DNA of 64,000 nt. It comes from Vombatus ursinus (taxonomy: Eukaryota; Chordata; Mammalia; Diprotodontia; Vombatidae). The stretch lies in contig NW_020954548.1 of the NCBI RefSeq assembly GCF_900497805.2, forward strand, positions 11,173,866 to 11,237,865, written 5' to 3'. The position numbers and the translations under genes are program-made. The first letter of the stretch is position 1, and each line of letters opens with the position of its first letter. The notes under the pieces were generated by a model. That model was not told the origin of the DNA and did not search any database. It was given only the letters and a program-made list of their open reading frames with translations. This document shows, piece by piece, positions 1 through 12,103 of this stretch.

Positions 1-349
1 ATGATTCCTAACTTTCTTTCCTCAAATGAGATATACAAACATACCTTGAAACAGAGATATAGGTGATATCTCAAGCCTAAAGTAGACATTTAAGGATCTT
101 AAATTTTTAAATGGCTTTATAACTCTCCTCAATACATATTATGGATCTGTAGTACCTTGGCATCAACTTTTATGTGTATCCTTCAATATGACTATAGGGG
201 ATAGACAATATTAAAGCCAGAAAGGTAAAAAGCCATGATTTGATAGCATATTACCTCCTGCTGAGAAGCATTTATATCTTATGCCTTTTTGCAGTAATTA
301 CTCACTAGAACTATTTCATTTGCATTTTCACTAATTGTGACTAGATCAC
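1..349. other. No feature recognised
   Basis: AT-rich sequence without a repeat family I can name. Similarity to L1 ORF2 only starts near 350-380, so this is probably the flank into which the next element inserted. Confidence 0.4.
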
Positions 350-3345
350 AGTATTTAAAGCTGGGAGGGATACCAAATTGGAAAACCTTAAAATCAAAGA
401 AGAGATGAATAAAATTGAAAGAAAGAAAACAATTGAACCTATTAATAAAACTAGGAACTGGTTTTATGAAAATAGCACAATAAAATAGATAAACCATTGG
501 TTAATTGGATTTGAAAAAAACCCCCAAATTATCATGATTAAAAATGAAAAGGATGAATTCAACACCAACAAAGATGAAATCAAAGAAATTGTTAAGAGTT
601 ATTTTGCCCAATTACATGTCAATAAATCTAAAAATCTAAGTAAAATGGATGACTATTTTTTAAAAATATAAATTGTCTAGATTAACAAAAGAAGAACTAG
701 AATACTTAAATAACCCTATCTTAGGAAAAGAAAATGAACAAACCATAAATGGGCTCTCCAAGAAAAAATCCTAAGGACCAAAGGATTCACAAGTGAACTC
801 TACCAAACAGTTAAAGAACAATTAATTCAAATGTGGTATAAATAATTTGTAAAAACAGTCAAAGAAATCTACCAATTTTTTTTTTACAACACAAACATGG
901 TGCTGATACCTAAACCAGGAAGAATGGAAACAGAGGGGAAAAAACTATAGACCAATTTCCCTAATAAATATTGACTTTAAAATGAAATACTACCAAGGAG
1001 ATTAAAACAATACATCACAAACATCATACATTATGACCAGGTGGGATTTATATCAGTTTTCCTAATATTAAATCAGACCTGCATTCCTATTAGCATAACT
1101 GACCATATCAATAACAATTACAACAAAAACCATATGTTTATCTCAACAGATGCAGAAAAAGCTTTTGACAATTCCTGTCAAAAAACACTAGAAAGCAAAG
1201 GAATCCATGAAACTTTCCTTAAAATAGGAAGCCGTATATATCTAAAATCAAGAGTAAGCATTATCTGTAATGGGGATAAACTTGAAACTTTCCCAGTAAG
1301 AGCAAGAGTGAAACAAGGATGCCCATTATCACCACTATTATTCAATATTGTTCAATATTGTACTAAAAATGCTAGCTATCCCAATAAGACAAAAAAAAAA
1401 GAAATTGAAGGAATTAGAAGACGCAATGAGAAAACAAAACTGTCACTCTTTGAAGAAGATATGATGGTATACTTAAATAACTCTAGAGAATCAACTAAAA
1501 ACCTAATCAAAACAATAACTTCAGCAAAGTTGAAGGATATGAAATAAACTCACATAAATCATCAGCAGTTCTTTATATTACTAACAAAATCCAGTATAAG
1601 AGATAGGAAGAAAAATTCCAGTTAAAATAATTTCAAACAATATAAAATAGCTGGGAGTCTACCTGCCAAGACAAACCCAGAGACTATATGAACACAAATA
1701 CAAAATACTTTTCACACAAATAAAGTCAGATCTAAAAAACTGGAGAAATATTTATTGCTCATGGGTTGGCCAAGCTAATATAATAAAAATTACAATTCTA
1801 CCTAAATTAATTTACTTATTCACTGCCATACCAATCAAACCTGCAAATTATTTTATGGTACCAGAAAAAATTATAACAAAATTCATCTGAAAAAAACTAT
1901 CGAGAATATCAAGGGCATCAATGAAAAAATCGGTATTTGATAAACCGAAAGATCCAAGCATGGGGGAAGAGGGGGGTAAAAACTTATTATTTGACAAAAA
2001 TTGCTAGGAAAACTGGAAATTAATTCTGCAGAAACTGGGCATAGACAAACATCTCACACCATATACCAAGATAAGCTCAAAATGGATAAATAATTTAGAT
2101 GTAAAGGATGATACCATAAACAAATCTGGGGAGTATGGAAACGTTTACTTGTCAGATCTATGATTAAGGGAGAAATTTATGACTGAACAAGATATAGAAC
2201 ATTACAGAATGAAAAAAGGATAATTTTGAATATATTAAATGAAGATTTTGCACAAACAAAACCAATGCAGCCAAGATTAGAAGGAAAGCAAGAAATTGGG
2301 GGGTGGGGATACAGTAAAGTTCTCTGATAAAGGCCTTATTTCTCTAATATATAGAGAACTGAGTCCAATTTATAAGAATATGAGTCATTCCCCAATTGAA
2401 AAAAATGTTCAAAGTATATGAACAGGCAATTTCCAGAAGAAAAAAATCAAATCCATCTATAGTCATATAAAAACGCTCTAAATCACTACTGACTAGAGAA
2501 ATGCAAATTAAAACAACTTTGTGATCCCACTTCACACATATCAGATTGGCTAACATAGAAAAGGCAAATGAAAAATGTTAAAAGGGATGTGAAAAATTAG
2601 CGCACTAATGTGCTGTTGGTGAAACTGTGAACAATTTGGAATTATGGCCCAAGAGCTATAAAACTGTACATATCCTTTGACACAGTAATACAACTACCCA
2701 GTCTGTATCCCAAAGAAATCAAAGAAAAAAGAAAAGGAAACGTATATCAAAATTTATAACAATTCTTTTTTTGTGGTGGCAAAGAATTAGAAATTGAAGG
2801 GATCCCCTCAATTGGGGAATGGCTGAATATGTTGTGGCATATGATTGTAATGGAAGACTATGATGATGTAAGAAATAATGAACAGGATGCTTTCAGAAAA
2901 ACCTGGAACGACTTACATGAAGTGATATGAAGTGAAGTGGCAGAACCAGGAGACCATTGTACACAGTAACAGCAATATTGTATAATGATCAACTGTAAAT
3001 GGCTTAGCTATTTTCAGCAATACAAAGATTCAAGATAATTCCAAAGGACTCATGATGAAAAAAATGCTGTTCACTTCCAGAGAAAGAAGTGATGTAATAG
3101 GAATGCAGATTGTAGCATATTTTTTAAACTTTCTCTATTTTTCTTAGGTTTTTTTGTTTTGTTTTGTTTTTGCAACATGACTAACATGGAAATATATTCC
3201 GCAAGTATAATCTATCTAATCAAATTGCTTGCCTTCTCAAGGAGTTTGGAGAAGTGAAGAGAATTTAGAATTCAAAATTTTAAAAAATGAATGTTACAAA
3301 TTTTTTTACATGTAATTGAGAAAAAAAATAAATGAGAAAAACAAC
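350..3345 (+). mobile_element. 5'-truncated L1 LINE: ORF2 (RT to C-terminus) and 3'UTR
   Basis: L1 ORF2p is the endonuclease/reverse transcriptase that drives target-primed reverse transcription. The copy begins in the segment between endonuclease and RT (reading like 'KEEMNKIERKKTIEPINK', 385-445) and keeps the RT domain. The best open stretch, 1041-1547 (168 aa), shows motif A 'STDAEKAFD' (D37), motif B 'KQGCPLSPLLF' (91-101) and, where the catalytic box should be FADD, 'FEED' (137-140). Downstream are typical L1 phrases such as 'GQANIIKITILPKLIYLF' (1768-1821) and a decayed C-terminal region near 2690-2930. The 3'UTR (3160-3340) ends in an A-rich tail. Stops and frameshifts are scattered throughout, so the copy is long dead. 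No clear target-site duplication was found. Confidence 0.93.
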
Positions 3346-4740
3346 CCTGAAAGGGTTAAGATACTGTTGGGAAACATTATCTAACAATGCTAACCATCCA
3401 ATAGAACATCATGCTAAAGCACTGGTACCTGAATCCACAGCAATACTTATTCAGTCAGAAAAGGAGACAACATGGCACTCTGGTAATTCTCTAGGTTTAT
3501 AATTGGACAGCACAGTTTTCCCTTTAGGCATATACTCTCCTGTTAAACCTTATAATTTCCCTTAATCATTGACACTCTTGAACTCCTTGAGGGGTTGGGA
3601 ACCTGACACTAAAATGTGTGACCTGTGGCCTCAGAGCCCCAAGATCTGGGTTCACTCATAGAGGATTTAAGTTTATGTTTTGGGGGCTGGAAGGGATAAT
3701 GGGGTTGGGGAGGAGAGACTCAATGATCAAGGAATTCCCTGAACTACAGTGGAAAACTTGGTATAATCAAATATTAGAATTTACTGTGGCCTACTTTTGA
3801 TTTACTCTGGATATTATAGAGATCAGAATCACCATGTACTTACTATCTAGCTTCTCTATCTCTAACTTACTTGGCACCTACTTATCGAAAAGGGTCTGTA
3901 TGCATACAATTGTTTTAAAGTCCTTAAAGCAAAGGACATGAGGAATTACAAGCATCATGGAATCATTCAATTTTTCATTGGAAAGGACTTCTGAGCACTC
4001 ATATTTAAATGATCTAATCTTACAGATGGAGCAACTGAGGATAAGAGAAGTGGTAATATCTCTTTCCATGCTCCCTATTTTGAGCTGGGGCTTTGGCTAG
4101 TTACAGCAGTTTGAAAACCAGAATGGCTCATAGCGAGAAAAGAAGAGAAGCAATACCAATTAGCCCATGCCTCCCAAGTGGGCTCCTAGATCTTAGGTTC
4201 CTGTGGCTCATACTTTTGGTAATAGGTCACTAAAGCTTCTAGCAACACAATTACTATATGGTGTCACTCAAAAACTATCAATCTTATTTCATCTGGGCTC
4301 CAGGAGACTTAATAGTAAAATTAAATAACAGAAGAGCCAAAACCTTTTTCCCAGCTAGTTTTTACATAAACTGGGCAGTCATTGCTGTTTATAGTGAATA
4401 AGCATATAATTCAGAATGATGTGGTATGCAACACTACATAAAAATGGAAACACAGGGACCTGAACATCTTTTGTCTTCTAAAGGCTTATATTTTAGGTTT
4501 AGTTTCTGCTACATCCATCCTTTACCCCAAAGTAAGTAACTATCCTTTAAGTTACTACAGACAAGACTTTGATGCATTGTTTTGTTGAACTCTTTATTGT
4601 TGGTTAAAAAATAAAACTTTTTACTTGTTCTCTGAAAAAACAATTTAAAAAAAAGATGGCTGCTTTTAAAATTTCCTGAAACAAATCATATTTTATTGAA
4701 AGAAAGGGAAACAGCTCTGTACTAATAATCCAGTTAGATT
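3346..4740. other. Unique or unrecognised sequence
   Basis: No family or gene could be named. Around 3985-4060 there is a faint resemblance to a Ther-2/MIR3 minus copy ('cttacagatggagcaactgag'-like core), too decayed to annotate separately. Short ORFs here look like chance. Confidence 0.35.
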
Positions 4741-4782
4741 ATACAATTTAAAGATGGAAAGCAACTTAGAGACCCTCTAGTT

Positions 4783-4965
4783 CAGGGATTCCTAACCTAG
4801 GGTCTGTAAACTTTTTCATTTAACATTTTCATAACTGAATTTTAATCTCATTGGTTTACTTTGTAATCCCATATATTTTCTTTCTAAGTTTAAAGACATT
4901 ATTTGAAGAAGGGGTCCACCAGATGGTATAGTCATCCATGATACAAAAAAGGTTAAGAATTTCTT
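4783..4965. mobile_element. hAT-type MITE with 16-bp imperfect terminal inverted repeats
   Basis: The left end 'cagggattcctaacct' (4783-4798) is mirrored by 'aggttaagaatttctt' (4950-4965). The interior 'gtaatcccatatattt' and 'gaaggggtcca' match a common therian non-autonomous hAT (Charlie-like) family as remembered. There is no coding capacity. A degenerate 8-bp duplication may flank it, but both sides are eroded. Confidence 0.75.
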
Positions 4966-4970
4966 TCCCA

Positions 4971-5128
4971 GGAGCAGCTAGGTGGCACAGTAGATATAGC
5001 TCCAGCCTTGGAGTCAGGAGGATCTAAGTTCAAATCCAGCCTCAGACGCTTGACACTTACTAGCTGTGTGACCTTGGGCAAGTCACTTAACTCCTTGCCT
5101 CATCAAAACAAAAAAAAAAGCAGAAAAA
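4971..5128 (+). mobile_element. tRNA-derived marsupial SINE (WSINE1/MAR1 type)
   Basis: Nearly full-length: 5' 'ggagcagctaggtggcac', a B-box-like 'gttcaaatcc', 'tagctgtgtgacc', 'caagtcacttaac', then an A-rich tail. It lies directly right of the hAT MITE inside the Ther-2 copy. The exact subfamily cannot be set by eye. Confidence 0.9.
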
Positions 5129-5334
5129 ATTCCTATTCTAGACCAACTCTCACATTTGACGAATAAGGAAACTAAGAGTCAGGGCACTCACATGAGTAGT
5201 AAGCTGCAAGGTCAGGTCTGGAACTTGGATCTATTGACTCCAAGTCTACTTTTGTATGAGTTCCATGGAGGGGGGAGGGAGTGTTGGAAGGCATGCTGAA
5301 AAATAAGAGTCCTCAAAAGGGTGATGGAAAAGCA

Positions 5335-5515
5335 ACATGGTACAGTAGAAGGAGCATTATTAGGAAGTGTTCTAAGTCTTTATCCCATTTTTACTAATAA
5401 TTAGTTTTGGGACATTAAATCATCATTATTTTCCTGAACCTCCGTTTACTCTACTATAAAATGATTGCACTATATGACCTCTGAGTTCATCTAGCATTTG
5501 ATAATCCCATAGGGA
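5335..5515 (+). repeat. Ther-2 (MIR3) SINE
   Basis: A degraded head and core are followed by the diagnostic L3-like tail ('tatatgacctctgagttcatct'). Confidence 0.6.
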
Positions 5516-5867
5516 AACTAGAAAAAGTAGTCATAATTACCCACATTTGATCTCAACAGCTGAGACAAGAAGAATATCCAAAGAAAATATGTGGAAATCC
5601 ATTATTCATAACATACCAATAGTGAAAAGATCTAAAATCTGACTAAAATTTAATACTACCTTTGATTTCTAATAGCCAAAAGAATGTATTTGCTAGTGCC
5701 ATGGAGACCAATAAGTATAGAAACAAAGCTTAAGAAGGATTCTCTATCAATGCAGAGATTCTCTAAATGCTCTAATTTGCAGATGACATTTTACTAATTG
5801 CCTTGAGCCCCTGATTACTACAGAGCCCCGTAAATGAAGTCTACAGTTGTGCTAAAGAGTAGTCCAC

Positions 5868-6720
5868 TCATCCACAGAAGAAAAACCAGAAATATAAAAA
5901 AATGCATATGACCCAGTTGGACATAATGGTTGAGTGGATATGGCCCATTGAGATAGTCCATCTAGGATGGCTGGCACAGATGGTCCTCATAGGTACAGAA
6001 TGAAACTTTCCTGTGAAATTGCCCAGTTCTTTCAATGATCCCTTGTTGCTCCTTGCCACAAAAAGCTCACATTTTGAAAACAGCAATGCTAGTACCAGCA
6101 CAGGCCTTGATTTATCTATCAATCTGTCATATCTTGCTTTCTTTTTTGATGAAATCAGCACAAAATTATCTGTAGCAGATTCACATAGAAGAATTCACAA
6201 TCCATAGCAAATTTCTCTTTTAGGATGACTCCATGTAGGATATCCTCCGTGATAGTGTTAAACAGCTTTGGCAAGCATCTATCTTCTTGTTTTATGCATT
6301 GTATGTATTACTGAACAGAGGGAGATTTAAGAAGGCTACACTTACAATTTCACTGGATTTTCCTATGATCCTGAAATGTACATGAGAAACTCCCTATTGG
6401 AAGAGAGTTTTTAAGGTGACATTTTGCTCTATTGAATCAAATGCATGGTGTCTTTTTATAATATAAAGCATGAAAATCTTATTTTCATAACATAAAGATG
6501 TTATCTGCTATAGCACCTATTGTCTTTTCATAATTTTATCAAGGATATCCTCAATATGGGTATAGGTGGTTCTCACAAAAATTTTTATAAAAATGATAAA
6601 TTAGATGTGAGTCATAATTATTATTCTCTTGAGTACCCTTTTTGGGCTGCAGATGTCATTTGTGATTTCCTTTCCTCCATTCTTTTGGCATTTTTCTCTT
6701 GGTGAGATAGCATAAAAATA
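5868..6720 (-). mobile_element. Degenerate RTE (BovB-like) LINE, RT domain
   Basis: Translated on the minus strand, the segment shows RTE-style RT landmarks in the right order: 'KLFIKIFVR' (about 6590), 'AFDSIEQNVTLKTL' (6440-6400), 'HVHFRIIGKSSEI' (6380-6340), 'CLPKLFNTITEDI' (6277-6239, compare SPKLFTA.LEDI) and a decayed catalytic block 'ADNFVLISSKKKA' (6170-6130). The longest open piece is 97 codons at 5868-6161. Several frame changes separate the blocks, and neither endonuclease nor 3' end is recognisable. RTE elements encode an endonuclease/RT polyprotein and in marsupials have mobilised SINEs; a SINE with an RTE-like tail lies at 56948-57185. Confidence 0.75.
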
Positions 6721-7794
6721 ATTTTTTAATTACTTTCAAGATTGTTTTAAACCCAGCATAAATTTCCTTGGTATGTACCTGTTCTCATCCATCTGCCCTT
6801 CTCAACTTTTTCTTAAGTATTATCTCATCTTCCTTCCAAAAAAAGAACACTGGTGGCTGAATTGCAAAGACCCAAATACTACAATGTCATGGAAACATAT
6901 ATGAATAGAAACACTAGAAAGGGTGTTTTGTTTTTCTTTATTGGAATCCCTCCAGTCTCTTCTATAGATACACCTAGAATGATATGACTTTATTTGGCAT
7001 ATGGCCTTCTTTCTATAGGCTCATCACTGCCTCAACTCCTTTCACTGTTTTATGAGACTGAACTGCCATACATAATCTTCCATCATCCTATAATGTTTTC
7101 CAAACAAGTTTGTATTCTAAAGCAGTTTTGCCTGAAAAGACATGCCAGGTCAATTGAAGTGCTGGAGTCCTTGATTACCATATAATCTTAGATCTAGAAA
7201 ACTGCTGAGTCTCAAAATCAGTAGACAGTTCCATTGTGGCTACAACCAAAAATAGATCACCTCTGTCTAAAGCTAACATTTCAGTATGATGGGCAATCTC
7301 AAGGTACATTATCACAGTGGGAGAGACAAGGCACAGGAAGCCAAGAGGTTTACTTCTTCTGTTTTCAGACAGAAAGTGAAAATAGAGTTACCAATTTACA
7401 CATTACTCAGTTTTGCACAGAAGCCTTCTGTTGTTACCAGAAAAAAAAGTTTAAACACCAAATGGGGACAACTTGGAACCACATATCTTTTAAATGATTG
7501 GGTACCTTCATTTAAGTGATATTCACAAAGTAAATTATTGGTGAGTCTAGAGCTGGAGTCCAGGCTGAATTCCCAGTTTTGTGCACTAAGCCACTCATTG
7601 TATATGCCCTTTAGAGATTGTTCATTTCATTTTCCTTACTTTTTAATTCTTCTCCATATACATGGCATGATATTTTATTGTTTTTGGTCAGGACTCATTA
7701 TTTCATTGGTAAAAATATCTTCTTTATTAAGGGGCTCCCTCCATTGATGCAAAACAGGAACTCTTCTGCAACTTGTAGTCTAATAGCTATCAAT
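6721..7794. other. No feature recognised
   Basis: Two overlapping short ORFs (7234-7497 and 7286-7519) resemble no family I know and read the same DNA in different frames, so neither is annotated. Confidence 0.35.
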
Positions 7795-7915
7795 GTCTTT
7801 AAAAGGTTGAGTGAGCTGCCCAGGGTAAGACAGCCAGTATATGTCAGGTAGACCTTGTACTTATGTCTCATTGCCTCCAAGGTAGGCTCTCTAACCACTA
7901 GAGAATACTGTCTCT
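7795..7915 (-). repeat. MIR SINE fragment (head portion)
   Basis: 'gagctgcccagggtaagacag' is followed by 'ctctctaaccactagagaa', the reversed tRNA-like head of MIR. Confidence 0.65.
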
Positions 7916-8624
7916 AGTTTAATTAATGAGGACACAAAATCAGGATCTTTTATTCTAGCAAATGCCTGAATCGAAATTGTTGAGTTACCTTGGGGGTAAG
8001 ATGTTGGAGAACAGGAAATTATTCTTACATCACTGCTCTGTAGTCTATGCTGATCCAAAGTACCCTCACTCTCCTGTTTGTTCAAATCAAGAAGTCTCAT
8101 TTATTTGTAATGGATATGTCAAAGTTTAAAACTTTTTACTGTAGCTATAACTCTATGTGTAAATAGATTCTTTAAAATGTTAGAGTACTCCTCTGATCTT
8201 TTGCCTATCAGAGGTTCAGGCCAATTATAGCCTGGATGGAGCATGGAGTGAGCTAGATTGGAGGTACTCATTGGGCATTTTGATCTGCATAGTTTGAATA
8301 TGGGTATGAATTGGATTATCCTGAGAGACAAGTGGCGTAGATATTGAGCTCAACATTGCACAAACTGACAAGTTCTAGTAATTTTGGAAAGGAAAGCGAT
8401 GTGATAGAACTCTCTATTTTGTGTTCTGTCAGTGTTTGCAAGTGGAATGGGCTGGCCACTGAATTTATTTTTAACCCTAGAGGAACTGGAGGTTTCTTTT
8501 GTTTGAATTTCTCTCATCCAAAATCATTTAAAGGTAAACTTTATTTCAATATATCAAGGACTTGCGATTTCACTGGTATGCTTATTCCCTCCAGTGACAA
8601 AGGTCATAACCTTTCCAATCACAT
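7916..8624. other. No feature recognised
   Basis: Contains a 101-codon ORF (8344-8649, +) with no recognisable domain; its end runs into the L2 copy, which argues against a real gene. Confidence 0.35.
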
Positions 8625-8880
8625 TTATCAGTCAACAAACATTTATTAAGCACTTAACATATACCAGACACTGTGCTAAGCACTGAGGATACAAAGAGTG
8701 GCAAAAATGTGGTCCCTGCCTTCAAAGAACTCACATTCTAATGGGAGAGACAACATGCAAACATACATATAAGTACATATAAGATATATCAGTATATAAG
8801 ATATATATGTATATAAATACACAATGAGTAAATGGAAAGTTATCTCAGAAGGGAGGCGCATAATAAGATGGTTTTGGAGA
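8625..8880 (-). repeat. L2 LINE 3' end
   Basis: The reversed L2 terminus: 'caaacatttattaagcactt', 'cagacactgtgctaagcact', 'ttcaaagaactcacattcta'. An AT-rich (ata/tac) microsatellite (8765-8825) grew inside it. Confidence 0.85.
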
Positions 8881-9544
8881 TTTAACAGGGCTGAAAAATT
8901 AATTATTCCACATTGGACATTAGTATATATTATATTCTACATGGGTCAAACACACATCTATTTTATTACTGGAGAATAAAGTAAGCTTGTAAGAGGAGAA
9001 GACTATGAGAAAGGTTGCTATTTCCTTTCCTGATCAGAAAATAGTTCATGGAGAAATTAAAAATGAAAAATCCCTTTGAGTGATGAAGTAGATGGTTTAC
9101 AAGACAGAACAGGATAGAGATTTTAAGCACAGGTCAGAATTTCAAATGGTCTCCATTATTATTTTCTGTTCAAAATGTGCTGCTAAATTCATAAATGGTC
9201 ATAAAATTCCCACAATTCCCTTACTATACAGAGCCAAAATCCTTGTTCTAGTTCTGTTTCCATACTACTGGCCATTTTACAACCTCATTCTTTGATTTCT
9301 TAAATTTCCTTTTTTCTTTCCTTCTGACCATTGTCTTTTTTTCTCTGCTATCCTTCAGAGACTCCCCTGTCTTTCCCAAACTGATGCTTAAGCAGCTCTT
9401 AAATGTGAAAGGGGGTCAGTGTTACTTAGTTAACTCTAATTGGAGCAGAATAAAATAATCTTGACTTTTTAAGAAAGGAGACAGCTAAGTGAAACTTATG
9501 AACTCTGATTTCTTTCACTGCAAAACTTTCAGGTACGTGTGAGT
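8881..9544. other. Unique sequence
   Basis: Ordinary AT-rich sequence with a polypyrimidine patch near 9300-9345. Confidence 0.3.
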
Positions 9545-9592
9545 TTGAATGTGTGTATATATGTGTGTGTGTGTGCGCGCGTGTGCACGAGC
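9545..9592. repeat. (TG)n microsatellite with CG interruptions
   Basis: Alternating purine-pyrimidine run including 'gtgtgcgcgcgtgtgc', a sequence type able to adopt Z-DNA. Confidence 0.9.
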
Positions 9593-10039
9593 GCACTGGA
9601 ACTATGTAGTGGGTGTTGGATCTGGTAGGGAAGTACCATTATATCATTCCAGAGTTGAGGCTATAAAGTCCACATGAAGCTTAGCTTGGTGGGAGGTAAG
9701 TTAAGGCAAGAGACAGATCTCTCGGGCTAAACATTCCTGCTTGAGGTGGGAAAGCTGGCAGCTTTTTAGAAAAGAGAATTCATCACAACTATATGTCTTA
9801 ATTTTTTTTTCTTGCATGGATTTTCCTTGATATTTTTTTGGTTCACTTGAATGTCAAACCTGATCTTCAAAATGCATTTCATGATAATTACTTGAAAATA
9901 TTTAGCAGCAGAAAAAAGGGCAGAAGTGGACTCTGTGTATCTGTTCCAACATTAAATCACCCCAGTTAATTGAGCATTCTTTCCCTGGAAAAGGCTTTTA
10001 AATCATTTCAAAACATGGACTCATTTCTAAACACTTCAT
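9593..10039. other. Unique sequence
   Basis: No repeat or coding signal recognised between the TG tract and the L2 fragment. Confidence 0.3.
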
Positions 10040-10114
10040 ATTAAGTAGTTGCCCTGCCAACACCTCAAATTCAACTGGTCTTAAAATGAACTCATTATGA
10101 CCCACGTTAATGGC

Positions 10115-10255
10115 CCACATTTCTATCGAACTTTAAGATTTACAAAGTGGTTTCCTCATAACAACCCTGTGAAGTAGGTAGTACAAATATTATCTTTAGT
10201 TTACAGGTGAGTAAATTGAGGTTCAAAAATATAGATTTGCACCCAGCTCATCATC
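10115..10255 (-). repeat. MIR SINE fragment inside L2
   Basis: 'tcctcataacaaccctgtga', 'aggtagtacaaatattatct' and 'gtaaattgaggttc' are the reversed MIR core. Confidence 0.75.
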
Positions 10256-10271
10256 TCTTAAACCTTGATTT

Positions 10272-10337
10272 TTCTTTGTCTTTGTCTCTCTGTCTCTCTG
10301 TCTCCTGTCTCTGTCTCTCTCACTCTGTCTCCCTCTG

Positions 10338-10404
<67 letters not shown>
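10272..10404. repeat. (TCTC)n followed by (CA)n compound microsatellite
   Basis: About 90 bp of CT-rich repeats pass into a pure CA tract (10369-10403). It generates long artefactual ORFs on both strands. Confidence 0.97.
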
Positions 10405-10406
<2 letters not shown>

Positions 10407-10620
10407 TTTCTGTTAATGTTACTACCATCCATCTAGAATCCCAAGTTTCTAACCCTGAAGTTATCTTGGACTCTTCCCTTTTTCTTGCCTTACATATCCA
10501 ATAAGTTGCCTTTTAGACCCCTCTAATATTTCCTCTGCTCACACTATAATCATCTTAGTTTAGATCCCTTTTCTCTTTTTTTATTCAGACAATTTTAATA
10601 CTCCTCTGTTTTAGATTATC

Positions 10621-11270
10621 TGCTCTCTAACCCAATCTTTACCCTCGTGCCCAAGTAGTCTTACTAGAGAAACACCATTACTGAAGGTGGAACTAAGATG
10701 AGCAAACTTTAGGAAATCTGCCCCAGAAGAGGAATTTAAAGAGCTTCTGCAGCACTGGAATGCCTTTAAAGAAGGAACCACTCTAGAGCAAGAGGAAGCT
10801 TGTTTCAGGATGGTGAGAAAGAATCTGGAGCAGGTTCTTGCCTGGACAGCTCTTTTAGATACAGCTTTCCTCTGTCTCTTGGGTTCGTCTAACAAGGGAG
10901 CAGAGATGTGTAGAGCACGGCAGATTAGACCAAGCTCTAGCCCAGGTAAGATCTGAGAAGGGAGGACTGGCTGGTCTGGGTCAGTGGATTCCAATCCTTT
11001 ATTAAGAAAGCATAGTGGGTTGAGAAAGGGTTTAATTAAGTTTAATTTAATTAAGAAAGGGGTAGTGGGTTTGCAGCCCACATCCCATCTTACTGGGACA
11101 CTGATAGGCAAAGACACAAGTCATTCATTAATTGCCTATAAAGAGGCTGATGGAATGACTTCCCTGGGTTGTCGGAGCTTAAGACCAGTACACCATGATT
11201 AAGGGGAGAGATTTAGGAATGGTATAAGGATGTTTAGGGAAGAGCAATGTAATGAGTCTGGCTCATGACA
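10621..11270. other. Unrecognised sequence with a 168-codon minus ORF
   Basis: An ORF on the minus strand (10611-11117) has no recognised domain, no codon or motif feature suggesting a protein, and starts in or near L2 material. A 12-bp 'taattaag' repetition occurs around 11033-11055. Probably non-coding. Confidence 0.3.
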
Positions 11271-11274
11271 AAAT

Positions 11275-11520
11275 TGGGGAAAGCTTACCACTCAGAGGCC
11301 TACTTATTACCTGTGTGATCTTTAGCAAGTTTCTTCATATCCCTGACTCTCAGTTTCCTCATTTGTAAAATGAAGGGAGGTCAAACTTAGATGATCTCTA
11401 TGGTCTCTTGATACATTAAACTCTGTGGTTCTATGATCCTTCCTTTGTAAATGGGCAAGTCATTCCCCCTCTCTAGAGCTTCATTTTCCCCTGTGAAATG
11501 AAAAGAGATAATGGATGGAT
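11275..11520 (+). repeat. Ther-2 (MIR3) SINE plus a second MIR-like fragment
   Basis: 11275-11440 shows 'tcagtttcctcatttgtaaa', 'aaacttagatgatctctatg' and 'tggttctatgatcc', the complete core-to-L3-tail order. 11445-11510 repeats the 'gggcaagtcattccc...cttcattttcccc' part, a partial second copy. Confidence 0.8.
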
Positions 11521-11620
11521 AGACGGATGGAGGAAAGGAAGGAGGAAAGGAAGAAAGGAGGTAGTAGAAGTAGAGAGGGAGGAAAGAAAGAGGGAAAGAA
11601 CAAAGGAAGGAGGGAACAAG
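11511..11620. repeat. Purine microsatellite (GGAAGGA)n-like
   Basis: Imperfect GGA/GAAA repeats on one strand, directly abutting the reversed L2 3' end. Confidence 0.95.
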
Positions 11621-11929
11621 AATTTATTAAGCTCTTTCATGTACCAGGCTCAGTGTTAAGCACTGGGAATACAATATAAGCAAAAAGAAAAAAAAAACCT
11701 CACTTGCCCTCAAAAAGCTTACATTCTAATGGTGGAAGACAATACACAAAAGGCAGCTGAAAGGTGTGTGGTGGAGAGGTGCAAATGAAGGTTATGATAT
11801 TTCAAAGTCAGGAGGGGAATGAAGGCTGGCATGAGAACCCCCCCACACACAAAATGGAGGACCCAAGGAGAACTTACCAATGGAAGTAGAGGATGGCCTT
11901 GTGTAGGGAATCAAAGGATAGCAAATCTG

Positions 11930-12100
11930 GGTGGGGACTTTGAGCTCATCTACCCCAATGTCATCACTGAAAAGATGAAACAGACCCCCAAAGGCAGAAT
12001 GACTAACTTCAGATCAGACAGCTAGTTAAAGGGAGATTCAGGATTACAACTCAGTTCCTGATTTGTCAGTCAAGAACACTCTCCACTATACAATACTGCT
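11930..12100 (-). repeat. Ther-2 (MIR3) SINE
   Basis: 'gagctcatctaccccaatgt', 'agacagctagttaaag' and 'cactctccactatac' are in reversed Ther-2 order. Confidence 0.7.
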
Positions 12101-12103
12101 TAT

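Larger units (their letters stand above)
4750..5255 (-). repeat. Ther-2 (MIR3) SINE, split by two insertions
   Basis: The left part (4750-4782, 'cttagagaccctctagtt') is the L3-derived tail of Ther-2 seen in reverse. The right part (about 5136-5255) resumes with the reversed core ('aggaaactaagagtcagg') and head. The hAT MITE and the SINE sit between the two halves. Confidence 0.7.
10040..10620 (+). repeat. L2 LINE fragment, interrupted
   Basis: Left piece 10055-10110 ('cctcaaattcaactggtctt', then 'aaatgaactcatta') and right piece about 10420-10620 ('tctaaccctgaagttatctt', translating 'LEVILDSSL'-like) are parts of the L2 reverse-transcriptase ORF. A reversed MIR (10115-10255) and a microsatellite separate them. 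Confidence 0.7.

Noticed and set aside
10207-10504. Overlapping ORFs on both strands with S/L/H/T or C/V/E/R repeats
   Set aside because: Pure translation of the CT and CA microsatellite.
10611-11117. 168-codon minus-strand ORF
   Set aside because: No recognisable domain, partly in L2 sequence, and an ORF of this length is roughly expected by chance in 64 kb of six-frame AT-rich sequence.
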